In this document: positions 63,339 through 64,000 of the stretch, in pieces | How the letters are laid out: the number at the start of each line of letters is the position of its first letter | Numbering within the stretch: position 1 is the first letter of the stretch | Assembly: GCA_963575745.1 (NCBI GenBank) | Contig: CAUYUJ010018571.1 | Coordinates: 559,975 to 623,974 of the forward strand | Length of the DNA: 64,000 nt | Source of the DNA: Prorocentrum cordatum | Taxonomy: Eukaryota; Sar; Dinophyceae; Prorocentrales; Prorocentraceae | Direction of reading: 5' to 3' | Translations under genes and position numbers: made by a program | The notes under the pieces: model-generated | What the model saw: the letters and a program-made list of their open reading frames with translations, nothing else | Told to the model about the DNA's origin: nothing | Database searches by the model: none

Positions 63339-64000
63339 ACAGTGGTGGGGACGGTGGTGGAAGGGGACAGTGGTGAGGGGACAGCGGGACAGTGGTGGGG
63401 ACGGTAGTGGTGGGGACAGTGGTGAAGGCGGTGGTGAGGACAGTGGTGGGACAGTAGCACGGTGGGGAAAGTGGTGGGGACAGTGGGGACTGTGGGACAG
63501 TGGTCGGGACAGTGGGGACGCTGGGACAGCACAGTGGGAGCGGCGGGGACAGTGGGACAGTAGTGGGTACAGTGGGGACGGTGGGACAGTGGTGGGGACC
63601 GTGGGGAAAGCGGGGAGACTGGGACCGTGGTGGGACAATGGTGGGGAGAGTGGGGACATTGACACACAGGTGGGGGCAATGGTGGGGGCAGCGGGGACAA
63701 TGGTGGGAACAGTGGGGACAGTGGGACAGTGGTGGGGACGGTGGTGGTGGGGACAGTTGTGTGGGGACAGTGGGAATGTGGTGGAAACACTGGGACAGTG
63801 GAGGGTACAGTGGTGGTGGGGACAGTGGTGAAGGCGGTGGCGAGGACGGCGGTAGGACAATGGGACAGAGGTAAAGTGGGGACAGAGGTGGGGACAGTGG
63901 GGACAGTGGTGGGAACAGTGGGACAGCTCAGTGGGACAGCCAGCGGAGGAGACAGTGGGACAGTGGGGACAGTGGGGATAGTCGGGCAGTGGTTGGGGCC
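63339..64000 (+). repeat. GGGGACAGTGGT minisatellite
   Basis: The last 660 bp are built of GGGGACAGT, GGGACAGTGG and GGTGGGGAC units at roughly 9-12 bp spacing, open to the right edge. Frames here are repeat translations (G/V/D/W-rich). Confidence 0.95.

Noticed and set aside
1-64000. Dinoflagellate spliced-leader gene
   Set aside because: I looked for the conserved leader (ending TTTTGGCTCAAG) on both strands and did not see it.

Overview
The window looks like a piece of a dinoflagellate nuclear genome. It is strongly GC-rich and packed with microsatellites, minisatellites, dispersed repeats and decayed retrotransposons. Their proteins match, from memory, the Ty1/copia and LINE families that are common in dinoflagellates. 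The high GC points loosely to a Prorocentrum-like species, but genus is not secure. I see no convincing intact host gene. The long open frames in most of the window follow from GC-rich repeats and should not be read as genes. I found no spliced-leader sequence, rRNA, tRNA or CRISPR array by eye.

Layout. 1-9.5 kb: one nearly complete but broken Ty1/copia-type element on the + strand. It reads gag with zinc knuckle, protease-like domain, a Cys-pair region, a methyltransferase-like domain, integrase, reverse transcriptase (RT) and RNase H. It carries several frameshifts and stops, a 293-bp internal tandem duplication, and a palindromic AT insertion in the integrase. 9.7-23 kb: GA/CT microsatellites, then many islands of a degenerate TTGG repeat with about 10-11 bp spacing. 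A near-perfect 382-bp segment is duplicated 1960 bp apart, and there are several miniature inverted-repeat elements. 23-28.4 kb: a 0.6-kb element with 31-bp perfect inverted ends, then nested minisatellites (112 bp, 10 bp, 12 bp, 65 bp). 28.5-37 kb: a LINE fragment, palindromes, more inverted-repeat elements and dispersed repeats shared with 13.5 kb and 57 kb. 37-43.7 kb: a large two-armed inverted array of a roughly 0.5-0.9 kb repeat. 44-46 kb: one possible host exon remnant, then a 5-bp satellite. 48-53.7 kb: two LINE remnants (endonuclease plus RT, and linker plus RT). 59.2-60 kb: the RNase H and zinc-finger tail of another LINE on the minus strand. 60.6-64 kb: acidic-codon GA tract, a TTGG island and minisatellites.

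How it fits together: the copia and LINE pieces supplied retrotransposition functions (capsid, protease, integrase, RT, RNase H, endonuclease), and every copy here is broken. The small inverted-repeat elements encode nothing. Two families carry 8-bp target duplications (hAT-like) and one carries TA duplications (Tc1/mariner-like), so they would need transposases from elsewhere in the genome. The most interesting material is this set of paired-copy miniature transposons, the helically spaced repeat islands, and the inverted satellite array.
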